From Pomacea canaliculata (lineage: Eukaryota > Mollusca > Gastropoda > Architaenioglossa > Ampullariidae): a stretch of DNA of 64,000 nt. The position numbers were made by a program, and so were the translations under genes. The notes below the pieces were generated by a model. The model was not told the origin of the DNA, ran no database searches, and was given only the letters and a program-made list of their open reading frames with translations. The stretch lies in the NCBI RefSeq assembly GCF_003073045.1, contig NC_037590.1, positions 43,626,296 through 43,690,295 of the forward strand, read 5' to 3'. Positions 1 to 14,886 of this stretch are shown here, piece by piece (the stretch's first letter is position 1; each line of letters starts with the position of its first letter).

Positions 1-1305
1 TCCTGCCTCGATAAAGACAGATTGTCTCTGGTGCCACACAGTTGCCTGCCTTTATACACTCATTCAGCATTTTGAGTCCTCAAACGGATCTTACCACACG
101 CGGCAATAAAAACATTGTAACATATTATGCTTAGAGTTTTCTGTGCAAATATTTCAATGTTTAGCCCGCCTATAACAAGAAATATGTGGGGCGCGCTGAT
201 ATTGTTTCCATAATGTCCCAGCAGGAGGAGATAAGCGGCGCCCATCGCCTGCCATCTGTCCCAGGGCTGATGTGAGTGATTTCATGTGATGTGATGTGAT
301 GTGATGTGGAGGCAGGACGACCCGCTGGTCTCGTGTCACGCAGTCCGTGCGCCTGTCCTCCAGGACACAGGTTGCCATGGCTACCAGCCCGTGGTGGGCA
401 CAGACGCTGCTGTAGGCAGGACAGACCTTTGACCAGCCTGTAGCTACAGCCTCGATATGAAACCAACACAACTTTGTAAATCAACTGAAGAACAAATGCT
501 ACTTGACTGTAACATGCCTGCCAGAAACTTGTAAAAATGCAGCTAATGGTGCTTGGATTTTAATATTGCACAAAATGGTAGAAATGCCTGTAACTCAGGT
601 GGTTGCTCCCTTGTACATAAAGACAGTAGATGTTGGTACTTAGTTCGCACTGACAAACACACTGACGTTCCTCCTCTGTTTCCACAAGTCCTCCTCTGCT
701 CTGAGTGAGACTGTTCGCCCCTATAACCTGCTGGTGCAAACACACCTGAGGTAAATAGAATAATTCTTTGTCACCAGTCCAGCTCAGCAAAATGCACAAA
801 TTCAAATTTGTAACTTGTATACTTCATAATTGTTTACAATACTGTAGATACAATCACAGTCTGTCCACCAATAAGGTACACGTGTCTACATTTACGTATG
901 ATAGAAAGACAGATGTATTAGAAAACCTAATCTTATTTTTCTTATGTTTTTTGTAAAGAAATACAATCCAGGATGTTCATCACTCGATCAATTAACTACC
1001 AGTCCATTAATTAATAAGTCAATGCCATTTTCCTGTCTAGTCGAGGGAAAATCCCATGACGACCATCATAAAAGTTTCATACGGTCTTTTCCTGGGTTCT
1101 CTCTGACCTTTGGCACACAACTGTCATGCCTGTGACACAGTCAGATCTTCGATAACGAATGTTTTAGTTCGAACATCTGTTTCATTTCTGAAAATGTGGT
1201 TCAGAAGTTAAAGGTAAAAAAGGTCATCAATTTTTTTTCATCCAGCTACGATTTGAGGACGACGACTGTAACTGTTATTACTAGAAAGAGGACGGTAGCA
1301 GGGGC
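1..1305. other. Intergenic region upstream of protease 1
   Basis: No exon-like sequence is recognisable on either strand. There is a short GTGAT pentamer repeat at about 280-308. The last 50 bases lead into the TATA box of protease 1, and a GATAA motif lies near 1150. Confidence 0.5.
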
Positions 1306-1312
1306 TATAAAT
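1306..1312 (+). promoter_or_regulatory. TATA box of protease 1
   Basis: TATAAAT lies 52 bases before the ATG at 1358. Proteases 2 and 3 have the same box at 55 and 54 bases before their ATG. The constant spacing implies a focused core promoter and a very short 5' UTR. Confidence 0.7.
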
Positions 1313-1357
1313 CTTCGGGGGACAACTTGTCTTTGGTTGTTTCACTGGACGAAAACA

Positions 1358-3966
<2,609 letters not shown>

Positions 3967-4080
3967 TTGAGAACAGATTGCTCTGTTGAACAATCGCGGA
4001 TTCCTACCTGTCAGCGAGACATTTTGCATTAAATATTCGGTGGAAACTGTACTGGCTTCTTCTCTTGTGTGTGTTTTTTT

Positions 4081-4086
4081 AATAAA
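4081..4086 (+). promoter_or_regulatory. Polyadenylation signal of protease 1
   Basis: AATAAA, 115 bases after the stop codon of protease 1. Confidence 0.6.
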
Positions 4087-4215
4087 CTGTGTGGAACAGA
4101 GCTTTACAGGCTGTATAGTGGGATAAAGTGAAGAAAAATGATAATTTAAATGAATGGACAAAGAACGCAGGAAAAAGTGCTTGTCAGCATATTGAGGTGT
4201 ATTCTTTCTTGTACA

Positions 4216-4353
4216 CAGGCCCGTTCTTAGGCAAAGGGCATGTTCACACGGTTTTAGTTGGGATCTAAAGTCACTTTTTTCCTTATCTTGTAGTTACCAT
4301 ATCAATCAAAAGCGCGGGGCCTAGGCAGATGCCTCGTCCGCCTGCCCCTAAGC
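4216..4353. mobile_element. Decayed hAT-like MITE (second copy of the 17.2 kb element)
   Basis: The left end CAGGCCCGTTCTTAGGCAAA resembles the inverted terminal sequence of the element at 17237. The right part shares a run of about 35 bases with it (GGCAGATGCCTCGTCCGCC type sequence). The last bases of the right terminus are missing and no target duplication is visible. No coding capacity. Confidence 0.6.
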
Positions 4354-7047
4354 AGTGATTTGACAGCATTGCAGTTAGTATTTACAGTTTTTGCAGCTAG
4401 TATCCTCAGAAGGTATGCCATGTACAGTGACATGGACAATAGTTACCATGTCCACCAGTTGCTGTCTGAGGTAAGGACAAGGGGGTCACGTGAGCTTTAG
4501 TCCGTGCTGGTCACGAGCTAGGGACACGATGTTCTTGGGGCAAGTTTTTGGATGCCCTGTCCCTCCCTGCCTTACCTCCCCCAACCTGTTTGAAGAAGTC
4601 GGGTACCCACAGCCGGGTCAACAAGGGCAGTAGCCTGTCAGACAAGTCTGGAATAAGCTGACTACAGGGGACACCTTTCATTCTGCACAGAGAAACAGCC
4701 AAACTAGACAGGACCACCTACAAGTCTGTAATTTACAACATCTGAAAGAAATATACCCGACACTTTGTGTTTCAATTACCTCACAAGGGCACAACCCATA
4801 ATCAATCTAATTTCTAAATCGTGTGTACTCAGCTTGATATTAAAAATAAAGAAACTACAAAAAGATAAATTACGACCTAGTCATGTGGAAAAGAAGATAA
4901 AAGAAAAAAAATTAAAAGAAAGAGTTAACTACCTCCTTGTGGCTAAATAAGCAGACTGCAAGCATCACATGATTAAATTCCCTCAGTTATAGAATACTTT
5001 AATAACTTATTAATTAAGGAAAGAAGGAGGCAATCAAGCGATGTAAATCAGCTTGTCTGTGGTCCACCTATGTGAGGACGAAAACAACACATGGAGATAA
5101 GCTTTTGAAACTCATCCACCCTTATCTCCAGGTCCCGTGTCTCCTATTGTCAGAGGAGCCCAAAGAACAGGTCTGTCTGGTGTTGGCCAGAAATTAGAAC
5201 TAAAAGGTGTAGTTGAAAACTGATTTGTCAGGTCACGATCCAACTCAGATTTTTAAGTTTATATCTTTACTTGAGCGAATATTTTTATAAGATATAAGAA
5301 GAGTACGTAGACTACGCCCGTCGCTTATTTAAAAACCAAGATAAATCAGGGTTAGACCACTTATTTCTGCTCTCAGTGGCTTTGCCCTTCTGTTCCATCC
5401 CAGAAAAATCTTACAAATTTACAAATAGGTATACCGGGGTGCAAGTCGTTTTTCTGATGACAAAGTTCAGTGTCAGATACTATTTCTAAACATCTGGTTG
5501 AGTATCCCCTTCTGTTCTCGACATGTGTCTACACACATCATGAACAGAAAGAGGTTCATGGATACGATGATTGTACAAAATATCACATTGATGTGAAGGA
5601 TTACAGCAAATGGATGAGCTGAGACCACATTTAATTAGGTGTAAATCGCACAAAAGTTATGTTTTGACTGCATTCAGTGCATGATGTTTATAAACTGATA
5701 TTTTGAGAATGGAATGGGATTATTAACCCAGGTTTGGCAAAATAATATCCTATGGTAAGCTTTACCCACTAGAAAATATTCTGTGACCATACAGACATGT
5801 CATGAAGTGCCTGAGTCAGCTGAGGCACTGTCAGCAATAAAATGTGTACTTGTATACAGCACGCCCCCGCCCATGAAGGATCAGTAGGTCAGGTCCCCTT
5901 CACTATTTCCATTTTAGTTCTATTGTGAAAAGGCACAAATCTCTTACAAGCCAAAATTTGTATGAAATTATAAAAAGCTATAAAAATGTGACTACTGGTG
6001 TGAAAAGGTAAGTACCGATGTTTATGTATTATCTCTTCAAAAGAAATGGATTGTATATCTGTCAGGTGGTTGACCCTTTGTAAAAATTTATACTTAAAGT
6101 TATTTTGTGACTTCTTTGTCTTTAATAACCGAGTACACAAAGTCCGTGGTCTAGATTTATGAGTTCAGAATTATGGGTTCAACTGTCTGTGTCTCTGTCT
6201 CCATGCCACCTATCTTTCTGTTGTAATTTTGCTATTCAACTGTCACCAGCTACCTGTTTGGAAAGACAGCCAGGTGGTCTCAATCAATTTTTTATTGTGT
6301 TTTTTTTTTTTAATGTTCAATTTTTCTCTCTCTTTCTGGCGCCACAGATATAGATATAGTTCAGTGTGTTCTGCTCTATTATATTATTCTGCACTTTAAG
6401 CTTTTGTCCCATCCCTAGTCAGATTTTTACTATATTTTCTCTTATTATTTCTTGATTTCTCTTCTTTAATTTCTATAAATAATAATCTGTGGTTTTTGAA
6501 CAACATTTGCATTTCATATTATTTTGTCCATTTTACAAAAATCTTAATCTCTGTTTTAAGCGCTTAATTAACAATGAATGTAGCAATAACACATGAAATC
6601 ATGTAACTTGAGATTAACGGGAGATAACCAATGAAATGCTTGATTGACCGCAGTAGAGTCCCCTCCCGTGATGCTCTGCTGCACACCTTGCGGTCACAAC
6701 TCGCTGCAGGTTGAGTGAAGGTGAGCAGCTGCATATAAAGGTGAGACATGTCTGTGTTGTGCGCCCTGCTCACTCTCTCAGAGCGTGACAGGTGTGTGTC
6801 AGGCCCCGTGACAGGAACCCAGCAGGTGGGGGCGACTGCAGACCGTTTCTGACCTCACCTGTCCTACTTCTTCATTGGCTGTGACGTAACGGAATCTTCC
6901 GATAAGCTTTGTGCGCAACACCCTACTCATTTTTTGCTGTTCAAAATGTATTTACGGAGTTAAATTGACAGTTTCACTAAAAGATAACAATGCTACAGTC
7001 TCGGACTACAGCTGTACTCTTACTGGAGTCGGTGCGGTACAAGATGC
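4354..7047. other. Intergenic region between proteases 1 and 2
   Basis: AT-rich, with stop codons in all frames and no conserved exon. The last 200 bases contain a TGACGTAA motif near 6881 and a GATAAG motif near 6900, upstream of protease 2. Otherwise I see nothing. Confidence 0.5.
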
Positions 7048-7054
7048 TATAAAT
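7048..7054 (+). promoter_or_regulatory. TATA box of protease 2
   Basis: TATAAAT, 55 bases before the ATG at 7103, in the same position as in proteases 1 and 3. Confidence 0.7.
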
Positions 7055-7102
7055 TAAGGCTGAGGGGCGGAATGGGACTATTCTTCTGGAATCAGTGACA
7101 AG

Positions 7103-10100
7103 ATGCGGGCAATCGTTCTGTGCTCATTGTTCGGTAAGAGGTTTATTTTCGTCTTGGTCATACTTTGCATATATCTTACAGAAACACCGTGTCACCGTGC
7201 ACTCCACACATCGTGTCTTTAGAACTGAAGGAGAGGCAGGGTGGGAGACGAGTTGACAGCGGAGTGTCCAAAGACAATTGCTTCCAATAATCTGTTAGAG
7301 TAACAACTATTCTGTTGTGTTATTCTGACTGTCAGTTCTTGACTAACTGGCTACATACAGTCTGTGTCAAGCCACACACCACGTGACTAGGCTCTACCTT
7401 GAACCAACCAGCTACAGTGAACAAAATGAACGGGTTGTTTGACCAGCTGCTTCGTCCATTTTGGTATTTTTATCTTTGACCATCAAAGGAAAATGCATGC
7501 TGAGCTAAAATGATAGACGCTAAAGCTCTCAAACAATTTCGGGTTACACACAAACCCTATAACTACAATCATGTCTGTGCTGGTCTTCAAAGATACCCGT
7601 GTGATAGCTGACCACCTTGACTAATCCTTGTACCTGAAACACGAGCTGTGCTTAGCTCCAGATTGTCTGTGCTCAGATAGGCACTATACTTATTGTAATT
7701 CGTAATCTTAAGTAAGCATTAGGAGACAGAAAATTGGAAATAAGAAGCAGTATTAAATCTAAAAATAAGTTATAATTTAATAGTAAGGAAACTTAGCATA
7801 TTCATTAAATAAACCCAATATTTAACTTTGAAATAAATACATTTTTTTAAGATCCGGGTGTGATATTTTGTTCATTTTAGCATTATTTTATTTGAGCATT
7901 TGAGCATTTCTAATTTCTCTGAAGCACTTTAATTACAACTGCTCACGTGACTAAACCTTATGGTTTTCACTGATTGGGTGGATGTGTGTTGAAAGTAAAT
8001 TATAATGGCCTCTCCTGCTGAATAAACTCTGATTGCTAACAAATCCTAAAAACACTCTCTAGTCGATGCCCCTGATGCACTTTGCGATGTCAGTGAACAT
8101 TTGAGCTTCTAACACGTTTTCAGCAGCGCCAGTTCAACAGTAAGTCTTGTTTCAGCCGTTGCGGCCTCCATTTCGCCATGGGTGGTCCAGATGAAGATCG
8201 ACTACGGAGGATGTGGTCAGAGGAACCCTCCTCTGTACCGAGAAGACTTGGACCCTTATGTCGTGGGAGGAAGTGAAGCCCCGCCATACACCTTCCCATT
8301 TGTCGTAAGTGTGATATGTACCTCCGTGTTTAAGGAGGCAGTATTTTACAAAAGTTACAATTTGGCGATTGTGATATAACGAGACCTCTTCTGTGCTTTT
8401 TTTTTTTTTACTTTTTATAGTTCAAAGCATCTGAAAAAATCCTCTTTTCGGAGACATTATTTAACTGTCTTATTTATTATTTTTTTGTGAGACTGGATTC
8501 CAGTAAAAAAAAAAAAGACTGACATCTGCTTATCTACCAACGTGAATAAAACGTACCATTAGGTTTTCTGTATTTTTTATATTTTATTTTTGACACTACT
8601 CATTTGTATACAAAGAAAAGCTACATGGGTTTTGATCGCAGTACCTCTATCTCATTTCATCAGTTATTTGTGATAGTCATTTCATGTTCTTTATATATGT
8701 TCTCTCTATTTGTTGTCATCTCTCACATTTCAGTGTGCCCTGTACTATGGCTCATCTCAAATCTGTGGTGGCTCTTTGATTAGAAACCTGGCCGGTAACT
8801 ACTGGTTTGTGACCGCTGCTCACTGCGTGTAAGTGAGAACCTTTTACAACAATTGTCACTTTAGGCATTTCATACAAGACATTATATAATATAGCATAAA
8901 AACAATGCACATCTAAATGGGATATGGTTGTACAATAAATTTAATTGTCGATACCACAGGTAAACACGAAGTAGTGAAGAGTGCGTTGTCACTACAGACC
9001 ACATGCTGTAAACTGAACAACACTGTTCAGTTGTTGTTGTAAATAGTTAGAAGCACCCGTACTACTGGTCCGACTCTGAGCGTTCAGTCTTTCTTTACCG
9101 AACCTGTTCACAGCTCCGGGACCCTCAGCTCCTTCTCCATCAGATGTGGTGTTCACAATCTGCAGTCCAGCTCCCAGCCCTTCGAGTTCAAGCCCACCAT
9201 CCAGGCCCGCATCATCCACGAGTCGTACAGCTCCGCCAGCCTCAAGAACGACATCGCCCTCTTCAGACTCAGCCAGACCGGCTTCCCCCGGGACAGGATC
9301 GGGGCCGTGTGCATCCCCACCCAGGACTACGTCGCTGGCGAGAACTCCACCGTCATCGGCTGGGGTCTCTTGAGGGAAGGTAAGTTACCACATAGCATTC
9401 CGCACATAAAATCATCCGTTGGAGCGAGTTTACACCTCACTACAGGATCGGCAAAATGGTTTAGTTACAGGCACTGCACGGCTTCTGAAACTTCTTATCA
9501 CAATTTTCTTTTTACAAATATATTGCTCTGACCAAGTCGGTCAGTTGATAGTTTTGATTTTTCTCGTTTTTAATGTGATTAATTAATGAAGTTAGTGCAT
9601 ATTTAGTATATTTCATGAAAGGTCCCGGTTCGTAAGTGACGTGCAATGTGATCTCTGTGTGCGGTGTTCCTCACGTTCCTCACATGTACTGTAATAAAGT
9701 GTAAGGTGACCCTCGCGTTCCCGGTGTGAGGTATAGTCTATGGGTGAGGTGACCCTCACGTTTCTGCTGTGAACCTCACTTGTCCTTTGCCTCTTGTCGC
9801 AAGGTGGCTCCTCCTCCAGCACCCTGCAGCAGGCCTCCAAGCCCATCGTCAGTGATGCCACCTGCAGAACCGCCTACGGCTCCAGCTTCGACGCCAACAC
9901 CATGGTGTGCGCCGGCGTCTACCCCACTGGAGGCATCGACGCCTGCCAGGTAATTAAACACACGCAAAGACTAGAGGAGAGAAAAGAAGATAACGCGTGG
10001 AACGGTGGGGAGAGGGAATGTAGTGCTAACTTATTAACAACTGAAAGAATACAAAACTCCGTGAGTCAACAAGTCCAGGAAATTAAAATAAATGCATACA

Positions 10101-10978
10101 TTATCGGAAAAAACATAGTCCTCTCAAACAGGTAATGCGAGGCACATTCCACTCCATTAGATAATTAGATAAACGCAGTGTATGTCTTAGACATCAAACC
10201 GAAAATAAAATAACTCAGAATATAGCTTTAGAGTACAGGTGTTTTAATGAGGTCCTTTGAAGTGTGAAATGTTTTATTTTTCTAGGGAGACAGCGGTGGC
10301 CCACTGGTTGTTCAGAGAAATGGAGAGCTCCATCTTGTCGGTGAGTGTTTTGTAATCGCGATAGTGCAGTTCTGTAGACATTTATTTTATACTGCCAACA
10401 GTCTGATTAGAAAACCCATTGCTACTCCACTGGTCAGTGTTTCCCCCACAAGAATTTCCACAGAAATTTGTTTATGTCTTCACCAATAATATTGTATTGA
10501 TATGCCAGAAGCTTGACTCTGTTGCTGATTCATCCTCATCTGTGTCAGGTACAGGTTATGATGGTCCTAGGTTTTGATAATACATGAACAGCTTGTTAAA
10601 GAAATTTGTCTGAACAGTAGTGCCCAGAACATGTGAATTCATCCTATTACCTCCTGACTGCTGGTCGATTGTCTAGATGTCATATTACAACAGACAACTC
10701 ATATCATTCATGTTTCTCTCACGTCTGGACACTTTCCTACCGAGTTCAGTAAATATAGGTCACAGGGTATGAGTATAAATATAGACATCGGCAGGTCACA
10801 GGCCATAGACACGAACAAACTAACAACACTCGAAGTCTGCCATGTGTTTGATGCGAGATGTTTCATGTTGCAGGTATTGTGAGCTGGGGCTACGGTTGTG
10901 CCCGTCCTAACTACCCAGGGTGTGTACTCCGATGTGCTGAGGCTCAAGAGCTGGCTGAACACCAAGATCAATGCCTGA
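7103..10978 (+). CDS. S1 serine protease 2 (trypsin-like specificity), 7 exons, frame break in last exon
   Basis: Close paralogue of protease 1. Exons: 7103-7133, 8156-8304, 8734-8828, 9114-9379, 9804-9949, 10286-10340, 10874-10978; phases match. Signal peptide MRAIVLCSLF; propeptide GCGQRNPPLY; mature start VVGGSEAPPY preceded by Pro-Tyr. Catalytic His, Asp and Ser are in TAAHC, NDIAL and GDSGGP, with Asp189 in DACQ. Exons 4 and 5 are very close to those of protease 1. In exon 7, after the codons for RPNYPG, there is one extra base compared with protease 1. As written, the C terminus becomes unrelated and stops at 11034; in the family frame the gene ends at 10978 (about 281 residues). All splice sites and catalytic residues are intact, so this may be an assembly error or a young loss of function. 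AATAAA at 11101. Confidence 0.88.
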
Positions 10979-11100
10979 TCCCAAGGCTGAGCGAGCCACA
11001 CCTCGCGGTTGCCCCCTTGTCAGCCAGAAGTTGAATACCGTATCGTTGTCATGGCGACCGGAAAATACTCCGACTGCCTTTACTCTGCATTGATTCAGTC

Positions 11101-11106
11101 AATAAA
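11101..11106 (+). promoter_or_regulatory. Polyadenylation signal of protease 2
   Basis: AATAAA, 122 bases after the family-frame stop of protease 2. Confidence 0.6.
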
Positions 11107-11296
11107 GAGAGTGGAAATACCTTTGTCTCAGATTTCTCACTAAGAAAGGGAGAACAAAACAGATGATACACTACAAGGGTTACTTATGATTCATGGGTTG
11201 GAGGTTGGAGTCACTGGAGCTTTCTCGGGTCCTTTATAGTGCGGGAGAACCCAGCACAGACAGCGACTTCTGATGGCCTTGCCGTCGAACTTCTAC

Positions 11297-11400
11297 TTCT
11301 CACAGGTAGTGAAAATCCTCTCACAGGTAGTGCAATTTCTCACACAGGTAGTGCAAGTCCTCTCACAGGTACTGCAAGTCCTCTCACAGGTAGTGCAAGG
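11297..11400. repeat. Minisatellite, about 21-bp unit, 5 copies
   Basis: Five imperfect copies of a unit around CTCTCACAGGTAGTGCAAGT. Each unit contains CAGGTA, so splice-like AG/GT sites recur. A frame across it reads as repeated Ser-Gln-Val-Val-Gln but is short, has no homology I recognise and is probably not coding. Confidence 0.9.
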
Positions 11401-13204
11401 TAAACAGGCCTTCAAACATACACATAAACTGCTAGACATTTTCCATGAGCAGACAAACTTTCAGACATAAGGGAGATAACTGCGACTAAAACTTATTCGC
11501 TGATTATCCTGGATTATCTTCCTTTGACCACAAAGCTCACCACACCATATTGGATTAGGAGATAATGTCGCTGAAGAGAACATAATTATCCTTTGCCAGT
11601 ACAAGCTAAACATCGTGTTTTTAACCCTTCATTCCCTGAGTAGTTCTCTACGAGTGCAGAGCGCGCTGGTCAGTTGACATAGAGTGGACACAGCTAGACA
11701 GAGACACACCTGTATCTACACCTGTGGATAACCCAGCCAGCAAGGGAGGAAACACATCTGCTCGCAGCATGTCTCACGCTTTGACGGCAATTAGTAGTAC
11801 CAAAGTGTGTGTGTGTGTTTAAACTGGAACTTATCAAGATGAAAATAACGTCGATTACTGAAAAGATGATGAAGACAGTGACGATAAAGGTAGTAATGAT
11901 GATTATGGTTCCAATATTAAGCAGTGAGTGAACAGTAACCATCCTACTACAGCTATTAATAATAATTAGATGATTCTTTCTTTTTATCACACACATTAGC
12001 TGATGAGAGTAACATGAAAAAGAAATAAATTAAGAGAGACAGAAAGAGATAATGGGTATTCGAAAAAGAAAAAAAAAGGTGGCATACCGTGCCTTGTGTT
12101 AAATAACAATAACAACAAAAATAATGGGTATTTATAACACGCAGCACCACGACCAACATAGATCTCACTCTCTGAATACAAGATAACAGCCAGTGGACAC
12201 TGAGGTACGTATAGACACACTGAACAACATGAAGTGATGTAGATACTGTAAACAGTGTAAGATTCAGCCAACTACATCTCATCGGTTCCCAGACTTCTCC
12301 ACACATTAAATTATTCACAAAGCCACGAATGTTACCTGGGCTGGACAAGGAATTACTTCTTAATCGCTGACTTCTGAACTTCTCTATGCACACACGGCGG
12401 CTTCCTTCGATTGTCGATGTCGTCTGCGTTTTACTATTTCGCCAGAGTGATCTCCCCTCCACCAATAATTATTTTTCCTTCCGCGACATACATTCTTATA
12501 CTCACCCACACTGCATTCCTGACATTCTTTACGTGTTTCTCTCTATGTGTGAGTGGTTGGTTATATCTTTATGTATATACAAGGGTGTGTGTGTGTACGC
12601 ATGTATGCACGTTGCCATGTGTGTGTACATACGATGTGGTGTGTTACTTTTACATCTGTGGTCGAGCCTCTCTGTATTCTGTGCACGCGTGTTACTGCGT
12701 GTGCTCGTGTTCGCCACTGAATGGACCAAACTTTGAATTAACAACCAAAACCCTAGTCTCACTATTAATTCTTTCTTTGATGCTCTTTTGATGTCCTCAA
12801 ACTACTTTTACTCTCCACACTTCAACTCACAATACTGAACGAACGATTTAGACTATGTCTCCTTCACACACACACACACACAATTAGAGCACAAGGAACT
12901 ATTTGTAGAAACAAACTACCTACAAATGTGCAAGACCGGTGGTCAGTCGTCTTATTTGTACAACAGGCTGTGTGCCCAGAGGTTATTGAGTGCTGCGGGA
13001 CCCCCAGTCGCAGAAAGCAAACATCGTCCCCCATTTTACAGAATAAAAGTACCAGCACTCAAACAAGCCTTTCTCTCCACTTCTATACCCATGTCAATAA
13101 ATACAAAACGTATCAAAGATTGAACTCTAATAACCCATTGAGATCAAATTTTCATGTTGTTCCAATGTTTGGGGTGGTACTGACCAGGTGTGAGTCCAGT
13201 TTCC
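11401..13204. other. Intergenic region between proteases 2 and 3
   Basis: No conserved exon on either strand. It contains a copy of an interspersed repeat at 12171-12272, GT-rich stretches at about 12585-12720, and a short (CA)n at 12864-12882. Confidence 0.5.
12171..12272. repeat. Interspersed repeat shared with 62945-63145
   Basis: The stretch containing GAGGTACGTATAGACA, then AACAACAT, then GATGTAGATACT and CAGTGTAAGAT recurs in the same order near the end of the window. There the AAGTGAGGTAC-type unit is repeated two or three times. Family unknown; no terminal structure identified. Confidence 0.7.
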
Positions 13205-13211
13205 TATAAAA
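13205..13211 (+). promoter_or_regulatory. TATA box of protease 3
   Basis: TATAAAA, 54 bases before the ATG at 13259. Confidence 0.7.
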
Positions 13212-13258
13212 GACGCAGAGCCAGAGCCAGGTGTTCTCTTGGTGTCCACAACGGAGGA

Positions 13259-14855
13259 ATGAATCCCCTGCCAGCACTGTTGCTGTCCTTGGTCGGTAAG
13301 AGAATCATACACATTCTGAATTGCCGAACGATGGATACCTGGAAATTCATTTTGTGTATTCTTAGCATTATTTTTTATCACATTCAGCGCTTGTTTCCCT
13401 AATATATTGTTTTTCCTTTCTGATGGTTTTCTGTATCACTCTAAAACATATTGGCGTTAGTCCGTTCGTGCATCCACCCATGAGATCTGCCTCGCTTGGA
13501 GAAAAACACTGGGAAAGATAAGAGATTAAAGCTGTTGAGCTTGCTGAGATACAAGATAGTAACTACATTTCTAAAAGTTTGTTCTAGAATAATAATGCTA
13601 TCGCTTTTGAACTTTAATATTATTTAAAACTGTTTTGCCCGCTTATCAAGATAAACATCTAGTGGGACATAAATGTAGTCACCTGTACATTTCCTGTACC
13701 AATAAAGTAGAATTGCCTTACAAATAGCCGGGTTTCTATTAATCAACAAAATCTTCACTTGACATAACACAATGATTAGTTTTCTCACTCATTAGTCTTA
13801 GTATGGGAAAAACCTATACTGACACATTGTTTTGTACACCACAACTGTCTACTTCCGGTGACCGTGCGTGAAGAAAGCTGATAATGTCATGACCTGTGAG
13901 GTACCCTGTAGAGAAACCCTGCACTGTCTTCTTCCTGTAAAGAATCAACAGAAGAAGTATTTGATGCAAAAGCAACTCTATTGTTCTAAGGTTTGACTAT
14001 TTTAACCTCCTATTTGTCAGTTGTTGCAGTCGTCGCTGACGACAGCCTCACTGAGGTGAAGATCGATGGTCCAGGATGTGGGCACAGAAATCCGCCCTAC
14101 ACTGAGCCCATGATCAGCACTTACATCGTCAACGGAGAGCCTGCACCGCCATATGTGTACCCGTATATAGTAAGTGAACTGTCACATGGCTATCACACGG
14201 TTACATACTGTCAGTAGTAACTGTATGTGGTCAAACAAGGTAAATATATAATCATAGTAGACTATGAAGTGGTCAAAAGATGGATGTGATTTTATGTGTA
14301 TATATATGTGTGTGTGTGTGTGCCATAGGTAATAACACGTAATGCTAATGTTTGCAAATCCTTCAAATAAAAACGCATAGAAGTTTGATAAACATTGTAA
14401 CATTTCTCAACCTGATATTAAAACGTTCTAACATGCAAGTTGCACGTACGAATTATTCCTTAATTAAGTATAATAATTTTAATAAATACTTTCCATGTAC
14501 AGATTTTACTGCACATATACCCTGATAAATAATCACAAAACCTTTTTTCCCAATAAATAAAGCTTTCGTCTGAAGCTTAGATTTTTCTCTCTATAAAAAT
14601 TCGGTCCATGTGCCCACTGATAATACAATCGTCCTCAATTCTGTCTCAGAAGAATGACCATAGCAAAGAGAGAACATGAGAGCAGCAGGTAGATAATGGA
14701 AGGTGTGCTTTGTTCTGTCCTCAGTGCCTCCTGTACCATGGCAACATGCAGGTGTGTGGAGGGGCGCTCATCACCAACAGCACAGGACACTACTGGTTCC
14801 TCACCGCCGGCCACTGCTTGGAGTAAGAACAGCATCCATGGCATACAAGCACTCC

Positions 14856-14886
<31 letters not shown>

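Noticed and set aside
11273-11470. Frame with repeated Ser-Gln-Val-Val-Gln that could look like a coiled coil
   Set aside because: It follows a 21-bp minisatellite, has no homology or gene context, and the repeat units are imperfect in length.
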